Positions 53,701 to 64,000 of a DNA stretch of 64,000 bases are shown here, one piece after another. Each line of letters opens with the position of its first letter. Position 1 is the first letter of the stretch. The DNA is from Brienomyrus brachyistius (taxonomy: Eukaryota > Chordata > Actinopteri > Osteoglossiformes > Mormyridae). The notes beneath the pieces are model-generated. The model searched no databases. It saw only the letters and a program-made list of their open reading frames with translations, and was not told where the DNA came from. The position numbers and the translations under genes are program-made. The DNA lies in contig NC_064550.1 of assembly GCF_023856365.1 (NCBI RefSeq), positions 22,321,629 through 22,385,628 of the forward strand, given 5' to 3'.

Positions 53701-54046
53701 AGGGCTTGCGGTTAAATATGCTCAAGCCATAATACAGTTCAAAGACTAAATGCCCAAATGAGATTACATTACATTTCTAATTATTTAGCAGATGCCTTGG
53801 GGGAGGTCATGCACAAGTAAGGAGAAACTGTGGCCAATAAGAATTTGGGTTTAAGGGCCTTGCAGCCATTTGATTCCTCTGCCAACCACAGGATTCGAAT
53901 CCAAGCCCACAGATGCCTGATCTACAGACCACCCACAAACATACCTTCTGAACTGCAGCGAGAAACCTGTGTTTATTCCATCAGCAGAGGTTTGTTCTGA
54001 AGTGACATACGATCGAGAAAGCGGAGCCAGACTGTCCACGGAGCGA

Positions 54047-54120
<74 letters not shown>

Positions 54121-54249
54121 GAAACACAGACACTACACTACACACACACACACACAGAGACAGAAACACAGACACTACACACACACACACAGACACTACA
54201 CACACACACACAAACAGACAGAAACACAGACACTACACACACACAGACA

Positions 54250-54284
<35 letters not shown>

Positions 54285-54457
54285 GAAACACAGACACTAC
54301 ACTACACACACACACACACACACAGACACTACACACACACACACACAGACAGAAACACAGACACTACACACACACAGACACTACACACACACAGACACTA
54401 CACACACACAGACACACACAGAGACAAAAACACAGGCACTACACACACACACAGACA

Positions 54458-54493
<36 letters not shown>

Positions 54494-54614
54494 ACAGAGA
54501 CAGAGACACAGACACTACACACACACAGACACTACACACACACAGACACACAGAGACACAGACACTACACACACACACACAGAGACAGAGACACTACACA
54601 CAGACACAGACACT

Positions 54615-54646
<32 letters not shown>

Positions 54647-57600
54647 TACACACACACACACACACTACATACAGACACGCACACTACACACACACTACAC
54701 ACACACTACACACACCAGACACACACCAGACACACACCAGACACACATACACAGACACAGACACACACACACAGACACACAGACCACAGGATGTGAACTG
54801 GTCATCTTCCGATCATGGTTATAGCGTCCTGATCCGCTGAGTCACACTGCACCCCGAGAGCTACTCATTTCCGCTTCTTCACTGCAGCACTGCATTCAGC
54901 AGCATTGAGGGCACCGGGGGAGGGGCTTCAGGGGCCAGTGTTTCTAACAAAGCCCCCCACTCTTTCATGACAGTCCTTGCGTTCCCGTGTATGAATTTCT
55001 GGGCTAAGGCCTGGACATCCTCTGGCACTAGAGCCAGCGCAGGTTTCAGGGCGGAAAGTATTGCACAAATCTGTGCATTCATTCATTCATTTCACAACAC
55101 TTCAGACTACATTACGGTCATTTCCCACATGTCTCAAAGCTACTTAATTCTCATACAGACTCTCCCCAGGTTACAATGGAGTTACGTTCCGATAAACCTC
55201 ACAAAGTCGAAAATACATCTTAATACAGTACTCATAACCTAAGAAACATCATAGCCTAGCCTAGCCTACCTTTAACCTGCTCAGAACGCTTACGTTAGCC
55301 TACAGCTGTTACAAAGGCTGTTTTATTGTAAAGTGTTTGAATGCATTGAATGCATTGAACACACTGAATAATGTATTGAAATTGAACAACAGAATGGAAC
55401 CGGAATACCCATCGTAAAGTCGAAATACCGTAACTTGGACCATCGTAACCTGGGGAGCGTCTGTAATCATCATGTCTTTTTATTCTTGTATTGCATTGGC
55501 TTGTCTTGTCTTGCACTGCCATTTGCCACCCCCCCCCCACCCTCCACCCCCGCTGTGTCACAAGAATTTCACTGTGCTCCAATGTTCCCTGAATACATTT
55601 GACAATAAAACTTGAAACCTGAAAACTTTGAATAGAAATAGTGACACGTTACCCATCCTCATGGGGAAATACATTTTCGTCTGTCCCAACTTGCATTCTA
55701 TGACACACACAGACTCATATACAGGTGAGAGCAAGCTTGGTGGTAACAGCATAGGGTCAGCCAGCGTGTAGTGTCCCTGAAGCTGGGGGTTAAGAGCCTC
55801 GCTCAATGGTACAAAAGTGGCTTCCGTACGCCAGCCCTGGGATTTGAAACGACAACCTTCTGATCACGGGCACAGAATCCTGACCCGCTGGGCCACACAC
55901 CACCCCCAAAACTTGAGAGGTAGCCCTTTAGCAATTGGGGAGCACAGTGACCCCAACCTGGACCCCACACTGTGTCTGTTTCACCAGGCCGCCCACTGCC
56001 TTACCACTAAACCACATGATGAACATCATTTTAGGCGTGATCTTGTGGTCGCGGAAGAAGTTGAGCAGGAACGAGAGAGGGAATATGTTCACGGCCCGGC
56101 CCAGGAGCACCAGGACCTGGGGGGCAGGAGACAGAGGGCTGAGAGACGGGCCCGCTTGCCGCTCAACTGGCCAGGCCAACACGAGGGTCCACTTCGGACG
56201 GAGAGGCAGCGTCACTTACGATGCACCAGATGACGAAGGACAGTTCGAATTTGTGGGGGAAGCTGAAAATTGACAGTCCCAGGAAGGCGAAGACGCAGGT
56301 TTCTGGGGCAGATCGGGAGAAAACAGAAACAGGAAGTGAAGAGACTTCAGGGCTCATAAAAGCGTTGGCCCCAGAAGAAAGCCAATCGCCCCCTGGAGTG
56401 TTGCTTAACCATCACTCACTGAATCAAAATATGTCACTGTACTGCATATGGGAAACACTTAAATAGGAGATGGGGGAAGTGAAGAACATTTAGAACAGGA
56501 AGTGGGGAAAAGGAAGTGGATGTATTTGAAGTAGGGGATGGGGGAAGTGAAAAACATTTAGAACAGGAAGTGGGGGAGCTGGTGGGAGGGGAGGTATGGG
56601 TGAAGGAAGCAGGTCAAGGAGATGAAAATGGGACATTTTAGAGAAGCAGGAAAGATGAAAGGCAGAGGGCAGATTTCTGGGGTAAAGGATGGAGAGAGAA
56701 AAAGGGTGAGCAGATATTAAAGGGAGAGGACATGGGGGAGCGGAGGGGGGTGATGCATACCACACATGAAGGCCACGGTGCGCAAGGTCTGCTGCATCAG
56801 GACCTGGGTGACCGGGGACAGGTTGTGGTGAGTGTAGTGTGACATCACGATCCCTGAGAACAGTATCGCCATGATACCTTGGTGGAGAGAACGGGAGAGT
56901 CAGCAAATTCCAGCGGCGGGGAAGGCGGACAGAGGACAGGGTCACACAGAAGCCAAGGACAAAGAGGAGCAGGCGGGCTGGAAAAAGCCGCAAATCAGCC
57001 GAGGCACTTCCTCAAGTTTTCTAAGCGTGTAACTACATCTGCTAATAGTACAGATGCTTGAAAAAGGGAATCGTTTATGAGTTCTAAGGCTTAGGAAAAA
57101 TTATCATCTGATACTCAAACGGCAGCCAGTAGCAGGACACCTGAACAGGCCAATAAAACACACTACGCATGGGAAGGGAACTTTCCAACCGGCGAAAATC
57201 ACCAGCGTTCTGGCGTATTTAACAAACTGGTCAAGTACTCAGCTGATGCACAGAAGGTACAGGAGAACCCAAACAAAAAAACCTGGCTTAATTAGGGTGA
57301 AAGTTAAACAATCCGTAGGGTAGGAAGGATTGTACAGTGCAGACAGGTTCTATGTCACGAGCAGCGGGCTCCTTTGAAGGTTCTATCTCATAAATCGGGA
57401 GGAACACCAAGTTTCGCAAGATTCAAGAATCCAAGGAGCTATTGCTGATGTGGCAGGCAGACCCACCCGGGATGCTGCACGGGACTTTGGTCAGCTCAGG
57501 TAAAAAGACGCTGTTGCTTTAAACCACGTCAGATCAGGAAAAAGAAACAAGTTATAGGGCTGCTGGGATTGCAATACATGAGCGGCAACGAACACTGCGG

Positions 57601-58594
57601 AGCAATGTCCATTTTTAATTAGGGTGTCTTTGTAGTAGCGTAACAATCGATGAACAGCCATGAGCCATAGTTTCTCTTATTATATCAATAATCAAGGCAG
57701 CTAGTTTACGTAACTATCAGCCGAACTAATAATTTTTAATATCTCTCAAACAGGTCAGACGAATGCTTGTGTAGAATGCGTGTGTTTTTTTTTTGTACAC
57801 AGCCAATGCCTGCATTAAGACCCTGGGGAATCCTGAGGCCTTTGGGGGTGAAGGACTCACCGGAGAGTTTGATGCCCTCTGCCAGGCCGTACGGGAGGTA
57901 GGCGAAGATGATCATCATCCCGAACTCCAGCGAGGGCGTCTTCCTCAGGTCAAAGTGTTTGAGGCTCTGGAGTTTGCTGAGGTTAAGGAGCACTAGGAAA
58001 CCTCCTCCCTCGCCACGTAACTAATCACCTAACCGCCCCAGCATACGGCAGGACGACATCCTCCAACACAGCCCCCATCATGTTCCCCATTAGTCCTATA
58101 ACAAAGTATTCTGTTTCACTGAACCATTTCAAAAACAGCTTCATGACAAAGCGCAGGCCTTATCTCACGCCTGTCCTGGAGAGCTTGTTTTACTACATCG
58201 GAGAGGACAATAGTGTCACATTCCCCCCCTCCCTCCCCCTCTGACAGACATACCCTTTTTCTTTGGTTATTTGACATACAGTTCAAAAATTTGAATCAAG
58301 GGTCCAACCCTAGGATTTGAACCCACTACCTTCTGAGCACAGACTCAACAGCCTAGCCGGTTGAGCCACACAGCGCCCCCCCTCACAAGCACAGACTCGG
58401 TCGCCCTCGTCCTCGGTCTGGGCCTCACTCCCATCCCGAGTCACCGCCATGGTGAAAGCATACGATGGCAGAGATGAGGCCTGTGAGCGTGCCCAAGGCG
58501 GCAGAGCCAAAGAACATCTTCAGGAAGTACCCGAGGGCCTGCAGGAAGGTCTCCCAGCCGGTCACCGTGGAATTCTCGGATTGAGCGAATCCCT
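50779..58594 (-). CDS. slc9a8: Sodium/hydrogen exchanger 8 (NHE8), 3' eight coding exons only
   Basis: Coding exons in transcript order: 58594-58464, 57966-57861, 56877-56761, 56302-56220, 56116-56005, 52963-52743, 51845-51699, 50892-50779. All junctions are GT-AG and phases agree. Together they give about 342 residues plus a stop (TGA, 50781-50779), equal to the part of NHE8 from about residue 239 to the end (human 581 aa). Seen in order are GSAALGTLTGLISA, LRKTPSLEFGMMIIFAYLPYGLAEGI, GIMAILFSGIVMSHYTHH, CETCVFAFLGLSIFSFPHKFE, FRDHKITPKMMFIMWFS joined to GLRGAIPYALSLHL (the conserved NHE GLRGAI helix), a last membrane helix and a charged cytoplasmic tail ending SEDEDDEAELL. NHE8 swaps luminal or cytosolic H+ for Na+ in the Golgi, endosomes and apical membranes. 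Exons for residues 1-238 were not found between 58.6 and 64 kb, so the gene is cut by the window edge rather than visibly broken. Confidence 0.95.
51170..51320 (-). mobile_element. tRNA-derived SINE in slc9a8 intron
   Basis: Body CACAAGGGCCCATTGAC is followed by GGGGTTTGAACCCACAAAAT and CCGAGCTACCCAC. A G-run at 51185-51196 sits in the body. Confidence 0.6.
51455..51610 (+). mobile_element. tRNA-derived SINE in slc9a8 intron
   Basis: The head reads TGTGGCTCAGCAGATTAGGA, then CAGAAGGTTGCCAGTTCAAA with a B-box, and the body is TTGGGCCCTTGAGCAAGGCC. It lies between the exons at 50892 and 51699, ending about 90 bases from the latter. Confidence 0.7.
52298..52600. repeat. Direct repeat copy 1 flanking an slc9a8 exon
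   Basis: It shares an ordered series of phrases with 53360-53755: AAAACGTGCAT, ATTTAACGG, AGGACAAAGGAAAATGAAA, then AATTTAATAAAATTAG, CTGCCAAGAAGATAAA and ATAATGCAGCTCAAAG. Overall similarity looks moderate to high, with small indels. It lies in the slc9a8 intron on the downstream side of the exon at 52743-52963. Confidence 0.75.
53360..53755. repeat. Direct repeat copy 2 flanking an slc9a8 exon
   Basis: This is the partner of 52298-52600 on the other side of the 52743-52963 exon, in the same orientation. It has a short internal duplication (GAAAACTTCCCT, twice at about 53417-53442) and about 110 extra bases before the final phrase ATAATACAGTTCAAAG. Confidence 0.75.
53845..53945 (-). mobile_element. 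tRNA-derived SINE head in slc9a8 intron
   Basis: GGGCCTTGCAGCCATTTGAT is followed by GGATTCGAATCCAAGCCCAC and CTACAGACCACCCAC, an inverse head. It lies about 100 bases from the CA array. Confidence 0.5.
54047..54800. repeat. Compound CA microsatellite/minisatellite array
   Basis: About 66 bases of pure (CA)n open the array at 54048. It then alternates (CA)n with GACACTACA and GACAGAAACACAGACACTAC units. The array is a slipped higher-order repeat of about 750 bases. It lies in the 3.0-kb slc9a8 intron between the exons at 56005 and 52963. The 275-codon frame through it (mostly His-Thr) is not a gene. Confidence 0.95.
54785..54860 (-). mobile_element. tRNA-derived SINE head next to CA array
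   Basis: GGATGTGAACTGGTCATCTT, then CTGATCCGCTGAGTCACAC, is an inverse head that directly follows the end of the compound CA array. Confidence 0.5.
55154..55465. mobile_element. MITE-like element with 27-bp terminal inverted repeats
   Basis: The left end, TACAGACTCTCCCCAGGTTA, is repeated in inverse at the right end, where TGGGGAGCGTCTGTA ends at 55465. About 24 of 27 positions match, over 312 bases in total. There is no coding potential. It lies in the slc9a8 intron between the exons at 56005 and 52963. A target-site duplication is not clear. The superfamily is not assigned. Confidence 0.7.
55466..55632 (+). repeat. Dispersed repeat 3' end (retroposon-like tail)
   Basis: A C-run is followed by AATTTCACTGTGCTCC and then TTTGACAATAAAACTTGAAA. 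This ending is common to abundant fish retroposon-derived repeats. No coding region is seen. It abuts the MITE-like element on its right. Confidence 0.4.
55735..55905 (-). mobile_element. tRNA-derived SINE in slc9a8 intron
   Basis: Body GGGTTAAGAGCCTCGCTCAA is followed by GGGATTTGAAACGACAACCT and TGACCCGCTGGGCCACAC. It ends about 100 bases from the exon at 56005. Confidence 0.6.
58300..58385 (-). mobile_element. tRNA-derived SINE head in slc9a8 intron
   Basis: GGATTTGAACCCACTACCTT is followed by GCCGGTTGAGCCACACAGCG, an inverse head ending 79 bases from the exon at 58464. Confidence 0.6.
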
Positions 58595-58644
58595 CTGCGG
58601 TGCTTACCAGAAAGAAAAAAAATTATCGAATTAAAATACAGCCA

Positions 58645-58810
58645 CTCACACTCATTGGGGCAATTTGGAGACAGATATTTGTTGGTCTATGGGAGTGACC
58701 AGAGTAAACCCACACAAACAAAGGGAGAAGGATGTGGGATCCGAACCCTGCATGTGCTACATGCCGAGCCACTGAACCCAGTTCAATAGCATGAGCATAT
58801 TTACCCACTG
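58645..58810 (-). mobile_element. Degenerate SINE in slc9a8 intron
   Basis: Recognisable pieces are GGGGCAATTTGGAGAC, a GGAGAAGGATGTGGG segment and a head near GGATCCGAACCCTGCATGTG. It is truncated and old. Confidence 0.45.
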
Positions 58811-59134
58811 GGCCTCAAACTGAAACCATATCACACACCCTTGCTATCATCTTTGACCATCACCTAACTGATAACTTCTACAGTCCTTGCTACTTGAGAA
58901 ATGCTAACAAACAGATGGGGCATAAAGAAAATAAGACATCTGTTGAAAAGAATGATAGAAATGTTCTATCATCTGCCTGTTTTTCACTTGGAATTTCAGA
59001 CGTTTAAAGATCAGCGTCACTTTTTACACTGAATTGCTGAAAAATGCTAAAACTGTCCTGCTACCTCTTACCAGATGGTGCTGCCTCCTCCGTGCTATTA
59101 AACTACGCAGAAAATAGATTTGATTTAAGATGAA

Positions 59135-59240
59135 GATTGAAATGTACTTTATTGATCCCAGGGGAGATGCGGGACTTGGGTTGCTTTATCTGCAAATTGC
59201 AGTACTGTAACTGTCCACAGGGGGGACTGACAGATAATGT
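59135..59240 (+). repeat. Dispersed repeat fragment (GTACTTTATTGATCCC type)
   Basis: TTGAAATGTACTTTATTGAT, then CCCAGGGGAGATG, is a widely shared phrase of fish interspersed repeats. It lies within the presumed slc9a8 intron. Confidence 0.45.
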
Positions 59241-59904
59241 TTACAGCCAAGCATAAGGTTTTTTTTTTGTTTGTTTTTATAATTTGTTCCAGCAACAATC
59301 TGCCACTCATTAGTCCCATTCTTTATTTTGTGTAGGTGGATGTCAATGTGGCAATCAGTTAATGCCTTCAGCTACACAAAGAGAAGCACATGACCAAGGT
59401 AGGTGAAATACACCGCTGCTATCCACCAATCAGAATAACTCTGGGACTCCGCCAAGCATATGACAAACTGTGTGTCATGTGACCCCCCCCACCCCCACCC
59501 AGAATGTGAGAGTGAGCTCGTGAGGCACATGGCAGTCGTATGATGGTTACCGGTAAACTTCCCGACACGTTTGCAGATGCCACAATGAGACCCAGGGACC
59601 CCGAGCACCAATGGGGTATGACCGCAGGATGAGTGACACTTACAACAGCAGGATGTGTCTGAGGGCCAAGTACACCCTTCCTGTTAGACTTGTCGGTTAA
59701 GTGTCATTAACCACGGTCTGAGTCGTTTCAGCAAAAATATCGAGCACACCCAAGAGGCAGCAGACTGTCTGTCACGCGATACGAGACGTTAAAAACAAAA
59801 ACACTATCTTTTCTTAGCCAATGCATCAGTGACACTAATCATGGCGACCTCGTGCTTCTAAACTGGCCCAATTCTCTTACAGAATCATTAACTTTGAGGT
59901 TTAG

Positions 59905-60010
59905 CAAAGTCAAATCAAGTCCAGCTATATTGTCATAGAATCCATGTAAAGGTGGCAAGAAATAACATTTCACCAGGACCACAGGGTCCACTATAAAGGC
60001 ACTGAGGGTT
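59905..60010 (+). repeat. Dispersed repeat fragment
   Basis: GTCAAATCAAGTCCAGCTAT, then ATTGTCATAGAATCC and CATTTCACCAGGACCACAGG, resembles the 30460/17755 family. Confidence 0.35.
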
Positions 60011-60208
60011 TTCACGGGACTAATAGTGCAAAGGAGGACAATGTGATATGTAAGCTGTCCAGTACCTTGTACTTTTTAATTCTGAATGGAGCAACTGGAT
60101 TAGAGGGACCCAGCAGGACGGAAAAAGGAAAAGCGAAGCAATTCCTGGTTAAGATAGGAGATTCACTTAAAGTCCTCACTGTTATTCACTTGCCTCTTAA
60201 TAAAGATG

Positions 60209-60650
60209 TTACTGACAATTTATAAGGTGCACAAAGGTTATCCAGACTTCTGTTACTATTGTTCCTCTCTCTCCAATCCTAGCTAACATCGATTCACCCA
60301 GTTCCTTCCATTCTTCCAGAGTTGGTATCCTCAGTGATTTCCAGTTCTGATAAATTATTCTGGCCACTGTTACAATCCCAGCCATCAAAACTGCAAATTT
60401 CAAAATGAGCTATTCTGGATATTTCCGTTTTATCTCGCAGAATGTATAATCCTGGGGATTTTGGTCATTCTTATCCCAATCATTCCCCCATGAATTTCAA
60501 AGTCTCACGTTAAAATGGATGAATCATGCAACATTCCCAAGAAAGAATGTACCTATTTCTCTTTGGTATGTCCAGCATAGGTTGTTACTGATTAAGCTCA
60601 TTTTGAAGAGCATAGAAGGGGGTCCATGATACATATGTAGTAATTCATAC
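60209..60650 (-). pseudogene. LINE-1/Tx1-like ORF2 3' remnant
   Basis: On the minus strand 60403-60209 reads ARIIYQNWKSLRIPTLEEWK, then ELGESMLARIGERG. This resembles the tryptophan-rich C-terminal end of L1-clade ORF2 proteins (pattern ..I...W....PPT...W). Further upstream (to about 60650) the same strand keeps decayed coding-like sequence with stops. No reverse transcriptase core is present, as expected for a 5'-truncated copy. Confidence 0.5.
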
Positions 60651-60682
60651 TGAATAAATTTCCCTCTTACTTCCTTATTGAT

Positions 60683-61690
60683 AATAAATAATTATAATAA
60701 TAATAATAATAATAATTTACTTATATAGCACATTTCCCACGCTTGAGGATGCTTTACAATGAGGACAATATAATACAGATAAACAGTGCACACGCAGCAA
60801 CAGCAAAACAATGACAACAAGAATGTTACGTACTGAATTATACACATTATAGCATTCCTGAAATATATGAGTTTTCAATTGGAGTTTGAAGGTGTAAACA
60901 GACCAATTACCTCCTGCAGACTGTGAGGAAATGCAATAGGTGCTGTCACACAGAACGCCCTGCCACCCACAGCGGATAATCTGAATTTAGATACAGTAAG
61001 AAGCTAGGGGCCCGGAGATCTTAGTGTGCGGGCTGGAGTTTAGGGAAGATGAAGGTCAGACAAATATTGAGGGGCAAGTGCATGGAAAACTTTGTAGGCG
61101 ATCAGTAAAATTTTACATTTGATTCTATAAGTGACAATCACGAGAAACAGGAGTGATGTGGGTGGATTTTCTCATATTTAAGTAAACTGGCAGCAGAGTT
61201 CTGGACCTGCTGTAGTGTGTTGAGAAGTTTGGATGGGAGGCCAGAAAGCAGTGCATTACAATAATCAAGGCAGGTAGCGATGAAAGCAGGGATTAGTGTC
61301 TCAGTATCAGTAACACTGAGGGATGGACGAGGGCAAGAGATGTTGCAGAGCTGGAAAAATGCACTCTGTACCAGAGAGCTAACATGTGACTGAAAGGTGA
61401 GGAACTGATCGAAAATTATACTGAAGTTACGGACTATTCTTGATGGTCCTACCAGGACTCCATTAACATTAATTTGTATCTTAGGCAGAGTAGACAGAAC
61501 TAATCTAGTACCAAGCAGAATAACTTCAGTTCTATCAGAGTTAAGCTGTCAAAAGGTGTAAGTCATCCAGAGGACCAGTAACAAAATATTGTCGGTTGCT
61601 AGGGTGTAAACCAGGTAAGAGCAGCACCAGTAATACCAGTATCTGAAAGGCGGAAGAGAGGGATTTTATGGTTGACGGTGTCAAATGCAG
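60683..61690 (-). repeat. Long dispersed repeat with (TAA)n edge
   Basis: It begins at an (ATA/AAT)n run (60683-60715) and TTACTTATATAGCACATTT. It continues with GTGCATTACAATAATCAAGG, ACTTCAGTTCTATCAGAGTT and GTGTCAAATGCAGAGCTTAG. These are recurrent phrases of an abundant fish interspersed repeat. It is non-coding. The class (SINE-like or DNA transposon) is not decided. Orientation is tentative. Confidence 0.55.
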
Positions 61691-62014
61691 AGCTTAGGTC
61701 AAGGAGGATGAGAATTTGGGCCATACCAGAACCTGCAGCCATGAGCCATTGTTACTCTTATTAAATTGTATGTTATCGATCAGGCTCGGGGTTCCACATG
61801 GCCCTGTGCTGGGCCCGTTGCTCTTCTACCTGTGTATTCTGTCTGATTGATATATTATGTGCAGGAATCATTTCTAAACTAGAATGCAACAATTTAGCAG
61901 TACTTTATTCATACCTGTGCGGAAACTGTCTATTTTTAAGGTATTCCATCCAACAAATGTACAGTATATACAGGCTTGAACAAGTTTTGGGGTGAGAGTG
62001 TCCCTAGAGAAACT

Positions 62015-62110
62015 GGGGTTATGAGTCATATATAAGGAACCGATGGCTGCAGAAATAGATAAACTTCAGGACCCAGGTCATTAACCCGCAGAGCTACACA
62101 ACACAACGAC
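62015..62110 (-). mobile_element. Weak SINE-like fragment
   Basis: Only the ends of the inverse head pattern remain (AAACTGGGGTTATGAG region upstream, then CAGAGCTACACAAC). Confidence 0.3.
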
Positions 62111-64000
62111 AACTGAAATGGGTCACAGTTTTCACTCTGTACACGACACATGTGGCCAGAGGTCATTAAAGAGTGGCTGACTCAGTAACTCTTCCTGTGG
62201 AAAGAGAAATGACCCAGTAATGAGTCATAAAGGTCTACATCGCTCGAGCAAAAATTCCTTCAACTTCAAACTGTGTTAAAGGGCCAGGACAAAAGACCTT
62301 GGCGTAACAATCAACGAACAGCTGACAACAATGAAAAGCTTAAATCTACAGAACACAGGTCAGCAGAATGGCATCCATGAATGATACTCAACTATAGTGA
62401 CCTTCCTGTACTTGCTATCTTTCACCCTGGAAGTGGCAAAAGAATTGATAAACTGATAGCAACTGATAGCATATTTCAAGATCTGCGTACCACTTCCTGA
62501 TTGCTTTTTCTGCAATACATCACTTATCTAGTTCTAGCCAAAAAATAAGCATTCTTCAAATACAGCAGTCAGTCATTCACCTTCTACCAGTCTGGCTAGT
62601 CTCCTCCCTATTGGTGCTCACTTAAGGCTGGATCCTGACTATAGTGCTGCCTGTGAACTGAGCAGTGTGTTCTCTCACACCAGCACTGCATGCGACCCCC
62701 CCCATTATACGTACCACACCTGAATGTCCCAGTTCTCTGTCAGCGTCACGTGTCCCCCCTGCTTCAGGTGGGGGCGATATCGCGAAAGTATCATATCACG
62801 ATTTTTTTCAGGCAGGATCACGATTCATAATTCTCTTTCATGTTCGTTTTTTAAGACTATCTTGCAACTTACAACATTTAATTACAAAATATAAGGTAAT
62901 GAAAGCTAAAGAATAATTATACTCGGCATAGTCTTTCTGGTGTTTTCTTTCAAGGTGCTTAAAAAGGTTCGTCTACCGCCATCTGACGTGTGACCCATAT
63001 CTTCGCAAATTTTGCAAATAACTGTTGTTTGTTGGTTTTGGAAAATACAAACAAGTTCCATATTACCAATGTCAATTCTTTTTATGGACCAACTCCTCCA
63101 TGTTGTCCATGCCGCTGGGCTGCCAAATAAGGAATGTGCTGCATGCTACACGTCGCATGTTGGGACGAGGACGCGAAAGGGAGCGGAGGAAATCCAAGGC
63201 ACTACTTACCGTTAGCGGTTACCGGTTTATTGGTGTGTCGAAACAGATTTGGCTGGCAAACCAGTTTTAGATGCATGTATGAGCCATATAACTGCTACTG
63301 ATAGAACGTGCAGTGAAGCACGACACTAATGATCTCTCCGTAAAAGCAGATAGGGGAGACATTTTAATCGTTCACAGTCTAATATGGTCAACTTGCACAA
63401 CCCTACTTTGAAACATCCATCCATACATCCATCCCTTAACCACTTATCCAAAACATTAAAAAAAAAAAAATTTTCTAGCCACTGTTTTTGTCAAACCAAT
63501 GTACAAGTAAGGCAAATAACACAGGCCCACTGTGTTTGCAAAAAGCACGCTTACTTAACTATTACAAATCAAAAGATATTTTTAGACTGATTAAATGTGT
63601 GCTCTACCAAGCCTGGTTTTAGAGTTGTGATCACAGGTCAAAATACCCGTAAAAAAAGTTCCACAAAAGTGTAATAAAAAAAGAAGTGTATGTTTGAAAA
63701 GAGCAGCAGATCCTTCCGATACCCAGGCTCCAAAAACCAAAAATGTCCCAGGGTTCTAACAAACTACGGAATTTTGCTGGACCATCCATAAAGTCCAATG
63801 AGAAACTTAACTCCCATTCTCAACGGTCAGTATCCCATGACGGCATACACCTTCTCGTGAAGTAGCTTAATATATCCTGAAAGCTAATAAAACTAGCTAC
63901 AAAACAGCAATATACCACAATGCACAGCTCCTGCATGCTAATCCTAACTCCAATCCTAACTCGGGCTGGGTTTTGAAACTGGTGCCAGTTTGATACAGAT

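Larger units (their letters stand above)
58595..64000 (-). other. slc9a8: Probable slc9a8 intron running off the window
   Basis: The exon ending at 58594 starts in phase 1 after a good acceptor (CGCAG), so an upstream exon must exist. I looked on the minus strand for the expected preceding NHE8 segment (the VFGESILNDAVS region) and did not see it. The 5.4 kb instead holds degenerate SINEs, a LINE-1-like fragment and a long dispersed repeat, all described separately. From 62.1 to 64.0 kb I see nothing specific. Confidence 0.7.

Noticed and set aside
53969..54796. 275-codon His/Thr-rich frame
   Set aside because: It is a translation of the CA array inside an slc9a8 intron.
57966..57995. Upstream alternative acceptors for the slc9a8 exon at 57861-57966
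   Set aside because: AGs at 10 and 26 bases upstream would shift the frame. Only the CCAG/AGC site joins in phase and gives the expected LKHFDLRKTP.

Overview
The window is vertebrate nuclear DNA from a ray-finned fish, probably a teleost. This rests on split genes with consensus splice sites, many tRNA-derived SINE copies, a decayed fish-type Tc1 transposon and a fish-type SINE with an ATGG-repeat tail. Species is not resolved from sequence alone. No prokaryotic, viral or CRISPR features were seen.

Three protein-coding genes are supported and form a known vertebrate block (human 20q13: SLC9A8-SPATA2-RNF114). They are rnf114 on the minus strand (CDS 25,234-29,973, six coding exons, 226 aa), spata2 on the plus strand (CDS 32,207-34,174, two coding exons, 514 aa) and the 3' half of slc9a8 on the minus strand (eight coding exons, 50,779-58,594, ending in a normal stop). 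rnf114 and spata2 are head to head across about 1 kb that holds NRF1-type motifs. rnf114 encodes a RING plus zinc-finger plus UIM ubiquitin ligase. spata2 encodes the PUB-domain adaptor that links the deubiquitinase CYLD to LUBAC. slc9a8 encodes the organellar Na+/H+ exchanger NHE8. The two ubiquitin genes may share promoter control; slc9a8 is a passive neighbour.

Layout: 1-25 kb has no recognisable gene. It holds SINE fragments, very long G/C homopolymers, two minisatellites (28 bp x 11 and 31 bp x 6.6), one CpG-rich block and several TAAT-rich stretches that look like conserved non-coding elements. In other vertebrates SNAI1 follows RNF114 on this side, so this may be part of its regulatory domain; snai1 itself is not in the window. 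25.2-30 kb is rnf114 and 31-36 kb is spata2 with its probable 3' UTR. 36-50 kb is intergenic, with SINEs, a CNE-like stretch (41.2-42.1 kb), a Tc1 element with a nested insertion (42.3-44.0 kb), a nested dispersed repeat (44.7-45.7 kb) and a second Tc1 fragment (48.3 kb). 50.7-58.6 kb is the slc9a8 3' half; one intron carries a 750-bp compound CA array. 58.6-64 kb is most likely slc9a8 intron, with a LINE-1-like remnant and a long dispersed repeat.

I did not find a convincing new biological system. The most useful leads are the duplicated motif at 16.2/17.3 kb, the TAAT-rich elements, the paired repeats flanking one slc9a8 exon, the spata2 upstream ORF and the shared promoter.
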